A stretch of 64,000 nucleotides of DNA from Stentor roeselii (Eukaryota > Ciliophora > Heterotrichea > Heterotrichida > Stentoridae). A program made the position numbers and the translations under genes. This document shows, one piece after another, positions 10,133 to 20,625 of this stretch (the stretch's first letter is position 1; each line of letters opens with the position of its first letter). The notes under the pieces were generated by a model. It saw only the letters and a list, made by a program, of their open reading frames with translations, had not been told where the DNA came from and did not search any database. The stretch lies in assembly GCA_006503475.1 (NCBI GenBank), contig RSEH01000007.1, positions 186,001-250,000 of the forward strand, read 5' to 3'.

Positions 10133-10318
10133 TGTTTAAATTAGGAAGGGTTTTTATTGAGGTGGAATGGAGAAGTTTGATTGGATTTTTAGTATTTTTG
10201 GAGGTTTTAGTAAAATTTTTAATAGTTTTAGATTTTAGGGTTTTTTTGTTTTGATTGTAACTTGTGAGATAGAAATGTTTAGAGATTTTGATATATTGTA
10301 ATAAATGGTTGAAATAAA
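10133..10318 (-). promoter_or_regulatory. G-depleted promoter/leader of the minus-strand coiled-coil gene
   Basis: The plus strand has only about one C in this stretch, so the sense strand is nearly free of G, mirroring 4921-5166. It contains TTTTAGTAAAA at 10205-10215. Confidence 0.4.
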
Positions 10319-10355
10319 CTATTATTATTTCTGAATCATTAAAGCCTATTAGTTA

Positions 10356-11702
10356 TCATTGTATGAAGCATTTCGGTAACTCCCAAGAACAATATGTTGA
10401 ATTTTTCTGATCATCAATAAAAATTTCATTACTTTCCTTAACTTCCTCCATTTCATTCATCAAAGCTTCATCAGATGGTTTTTTCAAAATCCTATCCACG
10501 ATCTCATCAGTCTCTTCAGCTAAAACCAGACCATCAGGAACATGATTTCCAAGAGTTTCAACAAAAATTTCTTCAGAATTCTTCCTTTTCTTGTTTTTTT
10601 TATGTCTACTTTTCCTCTTTTTGTTTTTTTTTCTCTTTTTCTTTTGTTCAACCTCTTTTTCTTCTTCTTCATTAACATCCTCACTTTTAGAGATCATGTA
10701 AATTTCTTCTGACTTGACCACAGCCTGTTCTTTAGGAACATTTAAAAAATCTTCTAAAATTTCAGATGATGAACTTGAGTCTTCTTTAACAGCTTCTAAG
10801 CCTATCGGGGCTTCAGGAAAATAAGGAGGCCAAAAGACTTCTAAATTTTTGGCTTTTCCGCCGTATCTTTCTTCTACTTGTAGAGGGTTGAAGAAATGAA
10901 TTATGTTTGTTGGAACTCCTCCTTTTTCTATTGTGATTTTCTCGATTGTGATTTGATCGAGGAAGGGTTTTAAACAGGAATAAATAAAGTATATTGAACT
11001 TGGAACATTTACCATTGTGCTGTAGGCCATTCGACATTTAAAAATATCTTGCAATACTTTAGTGATTTTTCTCATGGTATTAACCGGCAAGTCAGTAAAC
11101 CCTCTAAATCCCAAATCCGAGATGCAAAGCCAGTTTTCCACCTTTCCAGGTAACAACATATACCTAGCAGCAAACTCAAGCATAAAGCACGCAGCTTGAA
11201 GGTACAAATCAAACGAAAACTATTTAAAATTTACGCGTTTTAAGTCGAATTTCGCAAAATTCATTACAAGTAACGGGCGAAAATGGCAGTCCCTGCCATG
11301 AAAGTAAAGCGGTCCAGTTTTCTATTTATTCCATACAAGAATTTCCACAATATTCTTATACAAAAGCAAGAAATTATCAGTAAGGACCTCTTTTCGACTA
11401 TCCAAGCACGCTTTAACTGCTTTAAAGGCACTTTTAGTCTTAAAATTAGACCCATAGACGAACTTTAACAATTCACAATCATTAAAATCTTCAGGAATTT
11501 TTAATTTTTGCTTTAAAATCATTTCTTTAAGCCTTCTTAGTTTTTCCACTTCTCGTGCCGAGAAGTGCTGATGGTAAAAAATGTTTCTTTGCTGCTTTTT
11601 ACCTGTTCCATGGAAAAGAACATCGTGGGTTGGGGTGAAGGACTTGATGGCTTTTGGAGGCTCGCAGGATTGAATCACGATTTCGAGGGTCACGGGCTCC
11701 AT
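10356..11702 (-). CDS. Sec14-like CRAL-TRIO lipid-binding protein, two 15-nt introns
   Basis: 438 aa after removal of two 15-nt introns (11322-11336 and 11220-11234); both are phase 0 and end in an in-frame TAG. An N-terminal helical CRAL-TRIO-N segment (KFVYGSNFKTKSAFKAVKACL) leads to the lipid-binding fold, with the diagnostic GRDCHFRPLLVMN strand and later GFRGFTDLPVNTMRKITKVLQ and the TMVNVPSSIYFIYSCLKPFL core. Proteins of this family exchange phosphatidylinositol or other lipids between membranes. After about residue 285 comes a low-complexity tail with acidic runs and a strongly basic KKKRKKNKKRKSRHKK stretch that could act as a nuclear signal or bind acidic membranes. Splicing restores the domain exactly, so the three open segments are one gene. 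Confidence 0.92.
11220..11234 (-). other. 15-nt intron 2 of the CRAL-TRIO gene
   Basis: Sense sequence GTAAATTTTAAATAG; phase 0; last codon TAG in frame. Removal joins FDLKR to FSFDL. Confidence 0.92.
11322..11336 (-). other. 15-nt intron 1 of the CRAL-TRIO gene
   Basis: Sense sequence GTATGGAATAAATAG; phase 0; last codon TAG in frame. Removal joins NIVEIL to KTGPLYFHGRD, restoring the CRAL-TRIO fold. Confidence 0.93.
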
Positions 11703-12172
11703 TTATTTTATAAACGTGACTGAAAAAAGCTCAAGTCTAAACATGTGTTTATATTTAATGTTGGGAAAAGGAAAGTTGAAGAAATGATGAAATTTTTAAA
11801 GAATTTGAATTTTAAGTGGGAAAGAGGATTGAGGTTTAAGAGTTTAGAAAAAGACTTTTAAAGGCTTTTATTTTGAAATTTTTGTTGGTTTTTGAAGTCT
11901 AAATATGTGTTTGGATTTAATGTTGGGAAAGGAAAGTTGCAGAAATCATGAAGTTTTAAAAGATTTGAATTTTTAAGTGGGAAAGAGGATTGAGGTTTGA
12001 ATAGTTCAGAAAAAGACTTTAAAAGGCTTTTATTTTGAAATTTTTGTTGGTTTTAGATAAGGATTAGGACTTGTTTCTTTCCTTTCTTTTGACTTAAACT
12101 ATTGAAATGAAGGTTTCCATGAATTTAAAGAATCAGTGAATTTTTTGATAACTTATCAGCTTTCAGAATAAC
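11703..12172. other. Spacer between the UTP21 and CRAL-TRIO genes
   Basis: No gene seen; most of it is the direct duplication listed at 11731-12055. Confidence 0.7.
11731..12055. repeat. Two direct copies of a ~164-bp unit
   Basis: 11731-11894 and 11896-12055 share long blocks such as GTGGGAAAGAGGATTGAGGTT and TTTATTTTGAAATTTTTGTT with scattered substitutions and one- to three-base indels. This is an intergenic tandem duplication of moderate age. Confidence 0.9.
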
Positions 12173-14710
12173 TTAATCTAATAACCTTTCCAACCCGCTG
12201 ATATCAAACAAAAGTTGCTCTTCGACCTTACTCCAAGTTTTTTCCTGGACTTCCAAAAGTGCCTTAGCCTGTTCCTTTCCCAAATCCGCCGAATGAATCC
12301 TTAAAAAGCAAGCAAGCAAACTTTGCAAGAAGTCAAAATCCTTCTGTTCCCGTATCTCAAAAACTAAAAACTCTACAAACCTATTCAAATCCTCTCCAGA
12401 ATCAATTCCAAACAAATTAAGTTCAATTTTCGCAGGAGCCATAGTTTTTAAAAACTCTAAAATGCTTTCAAAAGCCATTCCAAGTACATCTTTCAGTCCA
12501 TTTTCCTTAACCTGTTCCTTTTTCATCTCCAGTGGCTTTAAAGGTTCAAACTTGACGATTCCTAAAGAGTCGGGTAAGAAAAAAGGTACTTTTTCATTTT
12601 TTTTCAAAGGTTGAACAGGTGCGTTCCTTTCTCTGATTTCATCTAACTGAAAAAGTGCAGCGACTCTAGAATAAGGAATATCTGAGACTTTAAGTGATTC
12701 AAAATCAGGTTGTTTAGGCATTGAAAGAACGACTACACTTTGAGTCTTTCCCTGAAGAGGCTCATTTAAAATTTCATTAATTTTAATTTTTTTCCTTGAA
12801 TAAAAATTTTTCCCTCGACTGACGTCGAAACCTTTGATTTTTCGAGGAAGTTCAGGGGACTTGTTGATGATGACTTGTGTGTAAAAATTCTTGTTAAGCC
12901 ATAAAAATACCCCAAGTCGCCCTTCTAGAGCTGTTGCCAGATATCGACTGTCAGGACTAAAATCAAGACTCACGACTTTTCTTTTAAAGCAAACCCAGTC
13001 CACTAGTTTAACATTCGGCAAGTCCCATAAAGCGACTCCAGAAGCATCAGCAACTGCGACCCATCTCGAATCACTTGAAAAACAAGCATCTTTTACTTGA
13101 TTACCTTCAAAGGACCTTGCAAGTTTCAATGTCCTGACGTCGAAGATAAGACAATTTGATTCTGTTAAAACTGCTAAAAGATTGCTGTACTTTTGTAATC
13201 TAATCTTCACGATTTTTTCAGAGAAAGTTTGATGAAAACGAACTTTTCCTGTGAAAAAGTCGAAAATGAAGACTTCTCCATTTTCAGATGATGAAATTAA
13301 TGAAGTGTTTGAAGAGTCTATCTCAAGGCCGGTTACTTTTTCTTTGTGGGTCTTGTTGAAGGTGAACTGGTGAAGACCTGACTGCATGTTGAACTTTTCA
13401 ATACTTCCTGATTCATTGCCGAGTACTCCGAAGTTCCCACATTCACTTACTTGCACAGCGGTTACCTTTCCTTGAGTTTTTCTTTCCACAGCTTTTTCCC
13501 CTGCAGCTTTATTTTCATAAGACCATAAAAAGACCTGCTCGCCATTACTAGTCAAGACATTACTCCAGTCTTTTTCTCTATTCACTGAAAATGAGAGATG
13601 GTGAAATTCTGGAAGTTTCTGAAAAAAAAGTTTTTTTACTGCAGGTTTCATGTTTTTACTTGAAAAACTCGCACTTTGGTGCTCGTTGAGTAAAGAAAGG
13701 TCTCGAAGTGAATTTTTTGAAATAGCTAAGACGTGATTTTCATTGTAAAAGCGGAGTTCAAAGGGAGGACTAGAAAAGCCTTCTCGTGATTTATTAACTC
13801 TAGGAACTGGACTTTCGAAGTCAAAAACCCATTGTTTTACTGAATTTTCCTTTCCAGAACTACTAAGAAGTCTTAATTCATTAGGCAAGAAGAAGACTTT
13901 CGTAATTTCGCAGCTATGCGCTGCGACTTTTGATTGAATTTTTTTTCCTTTCAAGTCCCAGAAGTAAAGAGTTCCACTTATTGAACCACTGGCTAAGATG
14001 CTGCAGTCCCCAAAGGAAGAGACTGAAACGCTTGTCACTTTTTCACCTTGGTCAAAGGAAAAAAGGACCTGGTCTGAAAGCATGTTCGCTAAAAGCAACT
14101 GGCCTGAGTCGGTGCCAAGGACGATTGTGTCAAGAGCTACTGCGTTCTCTAGACTTGTTATCTCACCTTTTAGGTCTTTGCAGATTTGCGGAAAGTCGTA
14201 GATTTTTGCACCTGTTTTTATGTTTATTAGGAGAAGCTTGCTTGTTTTTAAACTTATTAGCACTTTGTTTAGATGGGTTGGAGGGTGGATTAGGAACTGA
14301 CCTTGTTGGCCTAAGGGAATTGAGTTTAAGAGATTGGTTGTCTCGCAGTCCCATATCAGCAACTCTCCTGAAAAGTTAAGACCAAGCAGGTAAGAACTAA
14401 AAACAAGCAGCTCTGAAATAGACGATGAAGATCCTGTGAAGACTTTCACCAGTTTAACTTTGTGAAATGCCGAAACTGTAGAACCACTTGCCAAAAGGAT
14501 CAGGTCTTTGTAGGTCTCGACGCTGTTCACTGTTTGAGTCAACTGGCAGCCCAAGTACCTTATTTGAAGTGATTCAACAGTATAGGTCAAGAAGGACTTT
14601 CCGAGGGGAAAGGTAAGAAGACTTTCATTCCCTTCGCGATGCCATTTGAAAGCTTTGTTGTCACAAATTAAGCCCAGTGTTCTAAAGCTTTCTAAGACAC
14701 CGCTTTCCAT
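12173..14710 (-). CDS. UTP21: UTP21/WDR36, small-subunit processome WD40 protein
   Basis: 845 aa, close to the family length of about 900. The N-terminus FRTLGLICDNKAF followed by PLGKSFLTYTVESLQIRYLG aligns by eye with FRTLGLVCD and VGKSFHVY of WDR36/Utp21. About fourteen WD40 blades (SASGSISGTLYFWDLKG, SSSENGEVFIFDF and others) make a double propeller to about residue 620. The C-terminal Utp21 domain follows, with PYSRVAALFQLDEIRERN and VPFFLPDSLGIV, then a helical end. Utp21 is part of the UTP-B complex, which binds nascent pre-18S rRNA in the nucleolus. Single exon. Confidence 0.93.
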   Translation of the reverse strand: MESGVLESFRTLGLICDNKAFKWHREGNESLLTFPLGKSFLTYTVESLQIRYLGCQLTQTVNSVETYKDLILLASGSTVSAFHKVKLVKVFTGSSSSISELLVFSSYLLGLNFSGELLIWDCETTNLLNSIPLGQQGQFLIHPPTHLNKVLISLKTSKLLLINIKTGAKIYDFPQICKDLKGEITSLENAVALDTIVLGTDSGQLLLANMLSDQVLFSFDQGEKVTSVSVSSFGDCSILASGSISGTLYFWDLKGKKIQSKVAAHSCEITKVFFLPNELRLLSSSGKENSVKQWVFDFESPVPRVNKSREGFSSPPFELRFYNENHVLAISKNSLRDLSLLNEHQSASFSSKNMKPAVKKLFFQKLPEFHHLSFSVNREKDWSNVLTSNGEQVFLWSYENKAAGEKAVERKTQGKVTAVQVSECGNFGVLGNESGSIEKFNMQSGLHQFTFNKTHKEKVTGLEIDSSNTSLISSSENGEVFIFDFFTGKVRFHQTFSEKIVKIRLQKYSNLLAVLTESNCLIFDVRTLKLARSFEGNQVKDACFSSDSRWVAVADASGVALWDLPNVKLVDWVCFKRKVVSLDFSPDSRYLATALEGRLGVFLWLNKNFYTQVIINKSPELPRKIKGFDVSRGKNFYSRKKIKINEILNEPLQGKTQSVVVLSMPKQPDFESLKVSDIPYSRVAALFQLDEIRERNAPVQPLKKNEKVPFFLPDSLGIVKFEPLKPLEMKKEQVKENGLKDVLGMAFESILEFLKTMAPAKIELNLFGIDSGEDLNRFVEFLVFEIREQKDFDFLQSLLACFLRIHSADLGKEQAKALLEVQEKTWSKVEEQLLFDISGLERLLD

Positions 14711-15063
14711 TTATAGTGAAGGTGATTTGAATATTAAATGACAGAATGCCTGTTTTTGTCTTAAGGTGATGAAAGAGGATAAATTATTCTTGGAGGTAAT
14801 TAAAGAAAGTTTTCATTATTTATGCTTGTTTAAGGAAATAGAAAGTTTTCATTATTTATGCTTGTTCAAGGAAAAAGAAAGTATTCATTATTTGAGGCTG
14901 TTCAAGGAAAAAGAAAGTTTTATTTATGCTTGTTCAAGGAAAAAAGAAAGTTTTCATTATTTATGCTTGCTTAAGTAAAAAGAAAGTTTTCATTATTCAT
15001 TCTTGTTCAAGAAAAAATAATGAATTAAGCATAAATGAAAAATTTTACTCAATCCCATAAAAA
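14711..15063. promoter_or_regulatory. Divergent intergenic region with tandem repeats
   Basis: 353 bases between the starts of the divergent UTP21 and 1853-aa genes; it must hold both promoters. Most of it is the 36-bp repeat array. Confidence 0.5.
14805..15017. repeat. 36-bp tandem repeat, about six units
   Basis: Units begin GAAAGTTTTCATTATTTATG and end CTTGTTCAAGGAAAAA. Four units are 36 bp, one is 33 bp and the last is diverged. The short open frame across them (14766-14978) encodes only the repeat peptide ESFHYLCLFKEK and is not called as a gene. Confidence 0.93.
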
Positions 15064-18000
15064 ATGGGAACAAAAACCAAAAACTTAAAGTCTCAGATCA
15101 TCTCAAATCTTGAATTAAAGCAACTTGTCGAAATGAAGCAAGGATATCACGTGATTCGTCACAACGACTCAATCATAATGTACAACCATCAAGAGCTTCT
15201 AGAATACAACAAGTCCGGCCGTCGTATAAAGTCATCAGTGAAGCCTCCAGAGGGTGTAATTCTTTACATCTACAGTAGCGACGACTTGCTAATCTCAACA
15301 TCTTCAAAGATCCTCTCAACCTGCGGACTGTATCTGACCCTCCCGGCAAAGATTCATGTAAAAAAAATGGTAGACCTCTGCGATATCTTCCTAATCGAAA
15401 GTCCCGAAGAAGTTCTCCTTGCAAATCGTACGAAAATAATAAAATCAATTCAAATTACCCCAATTTTCTCATCAGTAAGTCCTCTTCTCAAGTCATTCAT
15501 CGTGATCTCTAAAGATCAGCTCATGACAATTTCTCTCAACGGCGATCATCATTCTCACTTCTTCGACAGTCAAAACATTAAAAGTTTTTGTGTCAGGAAC
15601 TCGATGCTTCTAACGGCTCAAGATCGATTTTTACACTTTTTTAGCATCACTTGCATGATTCCAATAAAAAACATTGAGTTCAACTTTTTCATTCAAAATT
15701 TGAATTTTATGAATGAGAAGATCTTAGGAGCTGATTTTGTTTTAAATTCAATTTATCAGATTTTTTTTTATGATTATAGCAATTTTCAAGTCAAGTTTTC
15801 AATAAATGCTGCTGATTTTCAGTTACTTGGTTCGGGTTTTCTTGTTGTTGATGGCGTTGTTTCGAGGTTTATTGAAATTGAGATGAATGACTGGGTGAAA
15901 CACTTGATTGTTAAAGAAGATTTCAATGAAGCTGCTAGGGTTTGTGAAAGTCAGTTGAAAAAAAATAAGAATTTTAAAGGTGAAGTAGTGAAAAAAATTA
16001 TTAATGATGTTGGATTGATTGGAAGGTACTTGTTGATTTGTGAGTTTTTAGAAAGGTTTGAGACTCAGGATTTATATGAATGTCAATTGTTGGTTGATAA
16101 GTTGTTCTTTGAAAATGAAATGGAGCATAATTTTTATTCTCTTGCTATTTTTAAAGTACAATCATTGCTGCATCATAAAAAAATCATGGACTTTGAACTT
16201 AATAATAACCTTGAGGTTGAAAAGTTTTTAATGTATGAAAAAAATTTTTATGTTGATCAAAATTTGTTAATGGTCTGGATACAGTTTAGAGAAAGTAGCT
16301 GCTTTAATGAAATTGTTTCGTTATTTAGAAATCATGATATCAATCAAGCGTTTTTATTGTGCATGATCTGTATGAAGAAGCTTACGGCTGATGAAGTTTT
16401 TAAGATTATGAAGGAAGTACCAGCTTACCTTGATGTAAAAAATACCATAAAATGGATTTTCGAAGTAATTCCCAAACTCAAATCAGAAAACCTCGAAACT
16501 TTTGAAGAAATTTTAATCTTTAAAGCAATTGAACTCGATAAAAATGAAACCTCTCTAGAAGTGATTCTTGATTTTCTCGAAATTCCATTTAAATCAGATC
16601 AAATAAAAAAAATACTAAAAAAAAGTTCAACTGACCTAAAAAAAGTAAAAAATTTAAAATCCGGTATCTTGAAATTAATTCGAATGAAAAAAGCCTACTC
16701 AATTCACCTTACAATCGAAGACTTAAACGAAAAAAATGACGAAATCTTAGGATTAAGAATCCTTGAAGACTTAAACCCAGTCAACTTCGACCAAAAGGTA
16801 AAGGATTTACTAAAAGTCTTCTGTGAAGAAAGAAGTCTCAACAAGGACTTATTGATTTCCATTTTCATTCATGATAAAACTGCAGCTGAAAGTCGAATCA
16901 TTGAAAAATCATTTAAACAAATCGTTATTCCACTTATCAAGCAGATCAAAGACCCTGAAACCAGAAGTCTCTCAATAAAAAACGTTCTACAATGTAAATT
17001 TTTTGAATCTCCTATTCTTTGTGAAGATCTCATCACCTATGGTCTCACCTTTGAAAATTCTTTGAAATATTTCTTCTTGAAAATAAAACTTTCAGATAAT
17101 TTCAAGAGAATCAGTCAAAAATACACTTCTGAAACTATTGATGTTTCTAAAGAAGCTAATTTAATGAAATTTCTGATTTTTGTTCTAAATTCGGATATTG
17201 TCACTTGCATTGAAGATGCTCTGGAAATTGCTGAGATGGTTGAAGGGCTCATGCAAGAAGAGGTTTTTATATATTTCGTTAAAAGTGTGATTGAAAAGCA
17301 AGATTTGATGAGACTTGATAGACTGAAAAAAGCTTTTTTGAAGGTTTCAAGAGTTGATGATGTCTTAGATGGAATCGTTTCGTTTATGTTGTGTATCTTG
17401 TCAGACAGTCAGTTTAGAAATGATTTTGAGAAGGATGGTTATGTTTTTGCTTGTAAAATAACTGAAAAAATTATTCAAGATTATGGAATGGATGAGTCAA
17501 GATTAGTAGATGCTTTAAAAATTGTTAAGAAAATTAAAGTACTTGCTGATGGGTTTGGTATTTTTTTGACATATCGGGAATATTTTGATGTTAAATGTAG
17601 AAAAGAAAAAATGGCTTATGCTATTAGCATTTATATTGAATTTCAATTGACTATGATTGAAAGCTTGAACTCAGATATTATTGATTACGGCACTTATGAA
17701 ATCCCAGCAACGACTCAGGAAGCCTTATTCCAAATAGGTTCCCTACTCTCAATAGACATCATAGACCTAAACCTAAAAATAGCCAAAGAATATTCAATGA
17801 ACGATTTCCTCTACACCAGATCTTTAGATTTTCTGAAAGAAATCTCAAAATACAATCTATCCTTATCTCAAACAAAAAAAGCAATAAAAATAACATCCTC
17901 AATTCTCTTCAAAACTCAAGAAGTCTTACTAGTTTCAGATCTCCGTCAAATATTCGAATCAATTCACTTCAAAAACCTAAAAAAATCCAACATTCATTTA

Positions 18001-20625
18001 AAATCTATTTTAAAAACCATTCAAAACCTCCAAAACGTTGAATCTTTTTTAATGTCCCAATTAAAAAAACCTGATTCAATAGAAGAATGGTTTCCAGAAG
18101 ACCTGCAAATAACTTCAAAGTCTTTACTCGACTTAAAAGACGAATATGTTTCAAGCGCTTTTCTATCTGATGATACAGAAATGTTAAGAATAGTGAATGA
18201 CTTGACTATAGCGAATGGAACGCGAACACCGTTGTTTTTATTAGAGTCGATTTGTGAAAAAGTCAATGATTTTGACCTTGAACTTGTTGATGGACTTATT
18301 GAAAAACAGTTTTGGAATGTTGTAAATAATGAAAAACTTGATGAATCACTTTTACTTCAACTTTTGATTGATTTACCTAATTATGAAGTTTTAAATGTTT
18401 TAATTTCAGAGATTCAGAAAGGAAAAAATTTTCATAATCAGGAAAAAATTTGTAAAATTGGGAAAATTTTTTGTGGAATTAGGAATTTTAAGGGAAAAGA
18501 AATGGAGTGGCAGAAAGTGGAAGATTTTTCGAAGATGAATGAAAAGTTGAAGGATTTTGAAATTAATTTGGCGAAGATGGATGATGAAGGTAGTGAAAGT
18601 GAGAAGATATTCTTGGTTTTTGAGAAAGGGGCTTCCATTCATCTTGCATTTGAACTTGCTGAATATATGAATTGGAAGAACGAAAATGTTATTTGTGGGT
18701 ACATAAAACACTTGATTGCAGTACCAAAGTTAAAAAAGGAATTAAATCTCGAAAATGCCATATCAAACTACCCATCAATCTACCCTTTCGACACATCTTA
18801 CACAAGAGAAATCGAGACCTTCCTTCCCAATCTAAGTTCCACCTGCACTCAAGATTTACTCTCAGAATGTTGTCAGCTTCTTTGCGAATACGATTACGAC
18901 AGAATCTTATTTCTAGCAAAAACAATGCAAAACAACGGTAAAAGCATGTCACACATCGAGAACCTATGCGCATTTCTAAAAACCTACAAAAGAAAAAGCG
19001 AGCCAGACAATAATGAGCAGTCAAATATCGACTCAAATCCTTACCTTTCAATAGAAACAAAGCAATTTTTCAGTAGTTTAACTAAAAAGCACTTGGGAAT
19101 TCATTCTTTCTTCAAAAACGCTCGAGCAGAGGTCTTCCTTTGCGATTGTTTTGAATTCGCGAAACTTGCAGATGGTTATAATTTAAAAGCAGATGAAATT
19201 TTTTGCTTTGCTGTGAAAAATGAAGTAGAAAAACAAGTGAAAAATGAAGGATTTCCTCCGAATTTCCATGAACTTTCTTTCGTTCTTTATAAGATCTCTG
19301 ATGTTGAGTCACTTGTTGAGTTGTTAGATGATATAAGTTTTTTTTATATAAAGACTGAAGATATTTTCGCATTAAGGAAGCACCAGCTGAATAGAATTAA
19401 AAATTCTGGAAATTTGAACAAGTTTGACATTGATTTTTATCAAGAACGCGCTGTTGAAGATAAAATTTTGTTTTTGTTACATAAAAACAACTTGTTTGAA
19501 TTTTATTCTTCCATTAAAAATGGAGTGAAACTTATCACTGATATTTATGAGCACTGTTTAATGAAACTACAGGAAAATTCAAATGCTTTCGAGATCAAGT
19601 CACTTAAAGAGCTTGTTGATGAAATCTTCAAATTTCATTTAATTGATAAAGATGACTTTCACTACAATCTCGCAATGGAGTGGCTTTCAAATGACGATGA
19701 AAAAGACTCACGAAGCACATTAGAGTCTCATTCTTTCTTAAAAATGTTATCAAAAAATCACTCAAGTATCTCAAAAGTTGTTCAATTACTTCTCTTACAC
19801 CCTGAAACATCTTTACTTTCAAATCTAAAATCACTAGTCAACAAGATTTCAACAGATTCAAACCTATTAAAAGCTAGAATTTTATCAGTCCTTCAACACC
19901 TTCATCTAGATTTCACTCAACTTTTCAATACAACTCTCAACAGCCAAACACTTCTTCGATATTTTTACTATTGGGCAGATTTGCAAAGTTTTAAAGTAAA
20001 ACTTCGAATAGAAGACCTTCTAACTATCGGAAACATCGAAAAGTCTTGCGCCAAGCTGATATTTAATCAAGTTACTAATAAAAAAGCTCTGCAATTTTTA
20101 ACTGCTTTTGCAGTTCAAGAAGACTTAAAAGATTCTTCAATTTACATTCAGATCCTTGAGTTGTTGCTTAAGATTCAGGACTTTGAGTCTTTAATCATTT
20201 ATTTGAAATTCATGATGTTTGCAGGGAAAAAGAAAAAGATTTTTTTTTTCGTTGTCTTGAAACAAGAGGAAATTTTTGTTGAAGCTGCGAAGGTCTTGGT
20301 TGAGCCTTGCTTGGTGAAGTATTTTGTTGAATGTACTAAGTTTGGATTAACAGAAAAAACTATTTTAGAGGTTTTGAGGATTTTTTCTTCGTCGTTTTCT
20401 GATCATGCTTGTAAAGCTGCGTTTTGGCTTGTTGGAATTTTAGGAGAATTTTTTAAGACTTATTTGATTTGTTTGATGCTGCCTTGCCATTTTCAGAGAA
20501 TTGTTAAGTTTAGTTATATGATTAATTTGAACCTGGATTTGAGTTCTAAAGAGTCTTTTATTAGGAAAGCTGAGAGAAGTTTGAAATATTTTAGTGAAAT
20601 CAAGAGTTTGGTTTGTGGAAATTAA
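15064..20625 (+). CDS. 1853-aa protein, probable beta-propeller plus alpha-solenoid, unknown
   Basis: A single 5.56-kb exon. Residues 1 to about 280 look beta-rich, as in a degenerate propeller; from about 285 (WVKHLIVKEDFNEAARVCESQL) to the end the protein is almost wholly alpha-helical, with repeated Leu/Ile-rich helices. This architecture is shared by coat and tethering subunits (clathrin-like, HOPS, IFT) and by very long proteins such as NBAS, KNTC1/ROD and SPG11. No motif seen by eye decides among them, so no function is assigned. The start uses an A-rich AAAAATG context and the frame is uninterrupted. It is transcribed divergently from UTP21. Confidence 0.85.
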   Translation: MGTKTKNLKSQIISNLELKQLVEMKQGYHVIRHNDSIIMYNHQELLEYNKSGRRIKSSVKPPEGVILYIYSSDDLLISTSSKILSTCGLYLTLPAKIHVKKMVDLCDIFLIESPEEVLLANRTKIIKSIQITPIFSSVSPLLKSFIVISKDQLMTISLNGDHHSHFFDSQNIKSFCVRNSMLLTAQDRFLHFFSITCMIPIKNIEFNFFIQNLNFMNEKILGADFVLNSIYQIFFYDYSNFQVKFSINAADFQLLGSGFLVVDGVVSRFIEIEMNDWVKHLIVKEDFNEAARVCESQLKKNKNFKGEVVKKIINDVGLIGRYLLICEFLERFETQDLYECQLLVDKLFFENEMEHNFYSLAIFKVQSLLHHKKIMDFELNNNLEVEKFLMYEKNFYVDQNLLMVWIQFRESSCFNEIVSLFRNHDINQAFLLCMICMKKLTADEVFKIMKEVPAYLDVKNTIKWIFEVIPKLKSENLETFEEILIFKAIELDKNETSLEVILDFLEIPFKSDQIKKILKKSSTDLKKVKNLKSGILKLIRMKKAYSIHLTIEDLNEKNDEILGLRILEDLNPVNFDQKVKDLLKVFCEERSLNKDLLISIFIHDKTAAESRIIEKSFKQIVIPLIKQIKDPETRSLSIKNVLQCKFFESPILCEDLITYGLTFENSLKYFFLKIKLSDNFKRISQKYTSETIDVSKEANLMKFLIFVLNSDIVTCIEDALEIAEMVEGLMQEEVFIYFVKSVIEKQDLMRLDRLKKAFLKVSRVDDVLDGIVSFMLCILSDSQFRNDFEKDGYVFACKITEKIIQDYGMDESRLVDALKIVKKIKVLADGFGIFLTYREYFDVKCRKEKMAYAISIYIEFQLTMIESLNSDIIDYGTYEIPATTQEALFQIGSLLSIDIIDLNLKIAKEYSMNDFLYTRSLDFLKEISKYNLSLSQTKKAIKITSSILFKTQEVLLVSDLRQIFESIHFKNLKKSNIHLKSILKTIQNLQNVESFLMSQLKKPDSIEEWFPEDLQITSKSLLDLKDEYVSSAFLSDDTEMLRIVNDLTIANGTRTPLFLLESICEKVNDFDLELVDGLIEKQFWNVVNNEKLDESLLLQLLIDLPNYEVLNVLISEIQKGKNFHNQEKICKIGKIFCGIRNFKGKEMEWQKVEDFSKMNEKLKDFEINLAKMDDEGSESEKIFLVFEKGASIHLAFELAEYMNWKNENVICGYIKHLIAVPKLKKELNLENAISNYPSIYPFDTSYTREIETFLPNLSSTCTQDLLSECCQLLCEYDYDRILFLAKTMQNNGKSMSHIENLCAFLKTYKRKSEPDNNEQSNIDSNPYLSIETKQFFSSLTKKHLGIHSFFKNARAEVFLCDCFEFAKLADGYNLKADEIFCFAVKNEVEKQVKNEGFPPNFHELSFVLYKISDVESLVELLDDISFFYIKTEDIFALRKHQLNRIKNSGNLNKFDIDFYQERAVEDKILFLLHKNNLFEFYSSIKNGVKLITDIYEHCLMKLQENSNAFEIKSLKELVDEIFKFHLIDKDDFHYNLAMEWLSNDDEKDSRSTLESHSFLKMLSKNHSSISKVVQLLLLHPETSLLSNLKSLVNKISTDSNLLKARILSVLQHLHLDFTQLFNTTLNSQTLLRYFYYWADLQSFKVKLRIEDLLTIGNIEKSCAKLIFNQVTNKKALQFLTAFAVQEDLKDSSIYIQILELLLKIQDFESLIIYLKFMMFAGKKKKIFFFVVLKQEEIFVEAAKVLVEPCLVKYFVECTKFGLTEKTILEVLRIFSSSFSDHACKAAFWLVGILGEFFKTYLICLMLPCHFQRIVKFSYMINLNLDLSSKESFIRKAERSLKYFSEIKSLVCGN

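Noticed and set aside
14766-14978. 70-codon open frame in the 36-bp array
   Set aside because: It only translates the repeat, which has a 33-bp unit and spacer-like decay; no protein character.
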